Origin: Paracoccus salsus
Lineage (GTDB): Bacteria > Pseudomonadota > Alphaproteobacteria > Rhodobacterales > Rhodobacteraceae
Direction: 5' to 3'
Length of the DNA stretch: 64,000 nucleotides
Assembly: GCF_021556615.1 (NCBI RefSeq)
Contig: NZ_JAKGGD010000006.1
Coordinates: 62,001-126,000, forward strand
Of the stretch, positions 61,943 through 64,000 are shown piece after piece (position 1 is the stretch's first letter; each line of letters opens with the position of its first letter). The notes below the pieces were generated by a model that saw nothing but the letters and a program-made list of their open reading frames with translations, was not told where the DNA came from and made no database searches. Both the position numbers and the translations under genes were made by a program.

Positions 61943-63256
61943 ATGCTGCCGAACCGATCCGAGTTTCCCGAAGGTTTCGTCTTTGGCGCCGCGACCGCCG
62001 CCTATCAGATCGAGGGTTCAGCCTTCGGAAACGCGGGGCCGTCGCATTGGGACACATTCGCGGCGACCCCCGGCAACATCGCGGATGACAGCAGCGGCGC
62101 GCGCGCCTGCGATCATTACCGGCTTTGGGAAACCGATCTCGACCTGATGCGCGACGCGGGATTTGATGCCTATCGGTTCTCGACCTCGTGGGCGCGGGTG
62201 ATGCCCGATGGCCGGACGGTCAACCCCGAGGGGCTGGATTTCTATGACCGGCTGGTTGACGGCATGCTGGCGCGCGGGTTGCAGCCCTTCCTGACGCTGT
62301 ATCACTGGGACCTGCCTGCGGCCCTGGCCGATCGGGGCGGCTGGCGCAATCGCGACGTGGCCTCGTGGTTCGCGGATCATGCGCGCGTGGTGCATGCCCG
62401 GCTGGGCGACCGCGTGGCCAGCACGGCCACGCTGAACGAGCCGTGGTGCATCGCCTGGCTGTCGCATTTCCTGGGCCACCACGCCCCCGGCATGCGCGAC
62501 ATCCGCGCCGCCAGCCGTGCCATGCATCATGTCCTTCTGGCGCACGGCACCGCCATTCAGGCGCTGCGGGCCGAGGGCGCGCGGGATCTGGGCGTCGTCC
62601 TGAATTTCGAGACCGCACACCCGGCCGATGACAGCCCCGAGGCCGCAGCGGCCGCCACCACCCAGGACGCGATCTACAACCAGTGGTTCATTCGCGCACT
62701 GATGGGACAAGGCTATCCGCAGGCCGCGCTGGACGGGATCGGGCCCTATCTGCCCGATGGCTGGCAGGACGACATGCCGCGGATCGCCGCCCCGCTGGAC
62801 TGGCTGGGCGTCAATTACTACACGCGCGTCCTGCATCGCCACAGGCCCGGCTTGTGGCCGAACGCCGCGCCGGTCCCGGGCCCGCTGGCCAAGACCCAGA
62901 TGGGATGGGAGATCCGTCCCGAGGGCCTGACCGAATTCCTGGTTCGCCTGGCCCGCGACCATACCGGCGACCTGCCCCTCCATGTCACCGAGAACGGCAT
63001 GGCGCTGGAGCCCGGACTTGACATGACCGACGACGCCGCGCGCGTGGCCTTCATCGGCGATCATCTGCGCGCCGCCAGGGCCGCCCTGGATCAGGGCGTC
63101 AATCTGCGCGGCTTCTTCTACTGGTCGCTCTTGGACAATTACGAATGGGCGTTCGGCTATGGCCCGCGCTTCGGTCTGGTCCATGTCGATTATCGGACGA
63201 TGAGACGCACGCCGAAAGCCAGCTGGCAGGCCTTCCGACGGATGCTGACCGCCTAG
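61943..63256 (+). CDS. Family 1 beta-glucosidase
   Basis: A 437-residue cytoplasmic GH1 glycosidase without a signal peptide. The acid/base is E166 in TLNEPW and the nucleophile is E350 in HVTENGMA; FGAATAAYQIEG and the C-terminal GFFYWSLLDNYEWAFGYGPR are family signatures. It hydrolyses short beta-glucosides. The stop overlaps the stop of the convergent amidohydrolase by 2 nt. Confidence 0.93.
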   Translation: MLPNRSEFPEGFVFGAATAAYQIEGSAFGNAGPSHWDTFAATPGNIADDSSGARACDHYRLWETDLDLMRDAGFDAYRFSTSWARVMPDGRTVNPEGLDFYDRLVDGMLARGLQPFLTLYHWDLPAALADRGGWRNRDVASWFADHARVVHARLGDRVASTATLNEPWCIAWLSHFLGHHAPGMRDIRAASRAMHHVLLAHGTAIQALRAEGARDLGVVLNFETAHPADDSPEAAAAATTQDAIYNQWFIRALMGQGYPQAALDGIGPYLPDGWQDDMPRIAAPLDWLGVNYYTRVLHRHRPGLWPNAAPVPGPLAKTQMGWEIRPEGLTEFLVRLARDHTGDLPLHVTENGMALEPGLDMTDDAARVAFIGDHLRAARAALDQGVNLRGFFYWSLLDNYEWAFGYGPRFGLVHVDYRTMRRTPKASWQAFRRMLTA

Positions 63257-64000
63257 GCGGCCAATTGCGCCCAGACCGGATGGCGTCCGTGAAAACGGGC
63301 AAGCCGCTGGCGCTGCGCTCCGTCGCGGTCGAGGCCCAGCCAGCGCCGCGCGTTGCCGCCCATGATCGCCTGGGACTGCCGCGCATCACCCGTCACCGCG
63401 TCGACAAAGCTTGTCAGCCCGGCAAGATAGGCCGGATGGCTGGGCAGGCGCGCGATCATCGACCAGTCGCTGCCATACAGCATCCGCTGCGCCGCCAGCG
63501 GCTCGGACGCGAACAGCGCGCGGGTCGAACGCAGCGCCTCGGGCCGGGTCGGGGCGCCGGCCATGGCCTCGGTCCAGAAGCCGGAATCGAAATACAGATT
63601 CGGGGAACTGTCCAGCATCGCGATCAGCTCGTTCTCCCATTGCGGGTTTCCATGCCCGCCGAATCCGCCGAAATGGGCCAGATTGACACGCAGATCCGGA
63701 TAGTCGCGCAGCACCGGCCGCCACAGCCATGGCGCGGAATAGCCGGCCGTGCCGGGCCCGGCCCCCATGCTGGCCGAGGCATGCGCCGCGATCGGCACGT
63801 CGTTGGCCTGGCACCACGCGTAAAGCTTGCGCAACTCGCGGTCCAGCGCCGTTCCCCGCCCCGGCGGCGTCACCCGCGCATGCGAAAAACCGACGCCGGC
63901 ATTCTCCAGCGGCTTGAACCCCATCGGAGGGTACAGCTTGACCCCCGCGAACCCGTTCCGGGTGACGGCGCGGCGAACGCGGTCATGCGCTGAATCGCCC
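63253..64000 (-). CDS. Amidohydrolase-family protein (N-terminal part outside the window)
   Basis: The last 248 residues of a TIM-barrel metal hydrolase of the amidohydrolase-2 type; the frame is open to the right edge (it can be read upstream of the ATG at 63924 as DRVRRAVTRNGFAGVKLYPP). Likely metal or active-site residues are visible in PIAAHASASMG, VNLAHFGGFGG and MLYGSDWSM. The substrate is not evident. Confidence 0.82.
   Translation of the reverse strand, partial: GDSAHDRVRRAVTRNGFAGVKLYPPMGFKPLENAGVGFSHARVTPPGRGTALDRELRKLYAWCQANDVPIAAHASASMGAGPGTAGYSAPWLWRPVLRDYPDLRVNLAHFGGFGGHGNPQWENELIAMLDSSPNLYFDSGFWTEAMAGAPTRPEALRSTRALFASEPLAAQRMLYGSDWSMIARLPSHPAYLAGLTSFVDAVTGDARQSQAIMGGNARRWLGLDRDGAQRQRLARFHGRHPVWAQLAA

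Overview
The window is high-GC DNA from a chromosome of an alphaproteobacterium, most probably a Paracoccus-like member of the Rhodobacteraceae/Paracoccaceae. This rests on the DUF6456 and DUF6477 proteins typical of Rhodobacterales, a Rhodobacter-type polyol (smo/mtlK) operon, a SoxV/SoxW-like pair, many TRAP and ABC importers, and short ATGA/GTGA gene overlaps. No phage, transposase, CRISPR array or plasmid module was seen. The content is mainly core metabolism and transport.

Layout. 1-3.2 kb: a TRAP transporter whose binding-protein gene (cut by the window start) converges with the large and small permease genes. 3.5-9.2 kb: a complete oppABCDF peptide importer operon, followed by an ABC exporter (to 11.1 kb), tRNA-Leu(CAA), lipA, oxyR, the DUF6456 and DUF6477 genes and a HerA-like ATPase. 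16.7-17.1 kb: a gene-free stretch with two terminator-ended transcription units that look like small RNAs. 17.1-23.2 kb: envelope genes, namely an IalB-family protein, an lpxD-ACP-fabF operon, a YcbB-type L,D-transpeptidase and a Tat-exported DUF882 protein. 23.4-38.4 kb: a reductive pyrimidine catabolism region with rutR, a RutR operator, N-carbamoyl-beta-alanine amidase, dihydropyrimidinase, a four-gene ABC importer and, further on, preT-preA. A YitT protein and a PepSY/two-component module lie inside this region.

38.5-46.1 kb: putP, an M32 carboxypeptidase, ctaA and trmJ on the minus strand, then a ThiE-like gene, purN-purM and a tRNA with anticodon CAU. 46.4-54.6 kb: a small membrane protein, a HAD phosphatase, a SorC regulator, the smoEFGK polyol importer and mtlK. 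54.7-57.8 kb: a CcdA/SoxV-like and a SoxW-like protein, a short YigZ-family protein and a secreted MetX-fold hydrolase. 57.9-61.9 kb: a Fur-family regulator divergent from a sitABCD manganese/iron importer, with tandem inverted repeats between them. The window ends with a GH1 beta-glucosidase and an amidohydrolase cut by the right edge.

How the genes work together. The pyrimidine block encodes uptake, reduction (PreTA), ring opening (dihydropyrimidinase) and decarbamoylation of uracil/thymine. The next enzyme, a beta-alanine aminotransferase, survives only as a 98-codon ORF. It joins the family's N-terminus to its C-terminus across a large internal deletion, directly behind the RutR operator. 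This is the most notable hidden feature. Others are the small-RNA candidates, a family of dispersed palindromic repeats (one copy inside the sit operon), and the tandem Mur/Fur-like operators. I found no clearly new biological system. The most uncharacterised candidates are the two small RNAs and the PepSY/two-component module.
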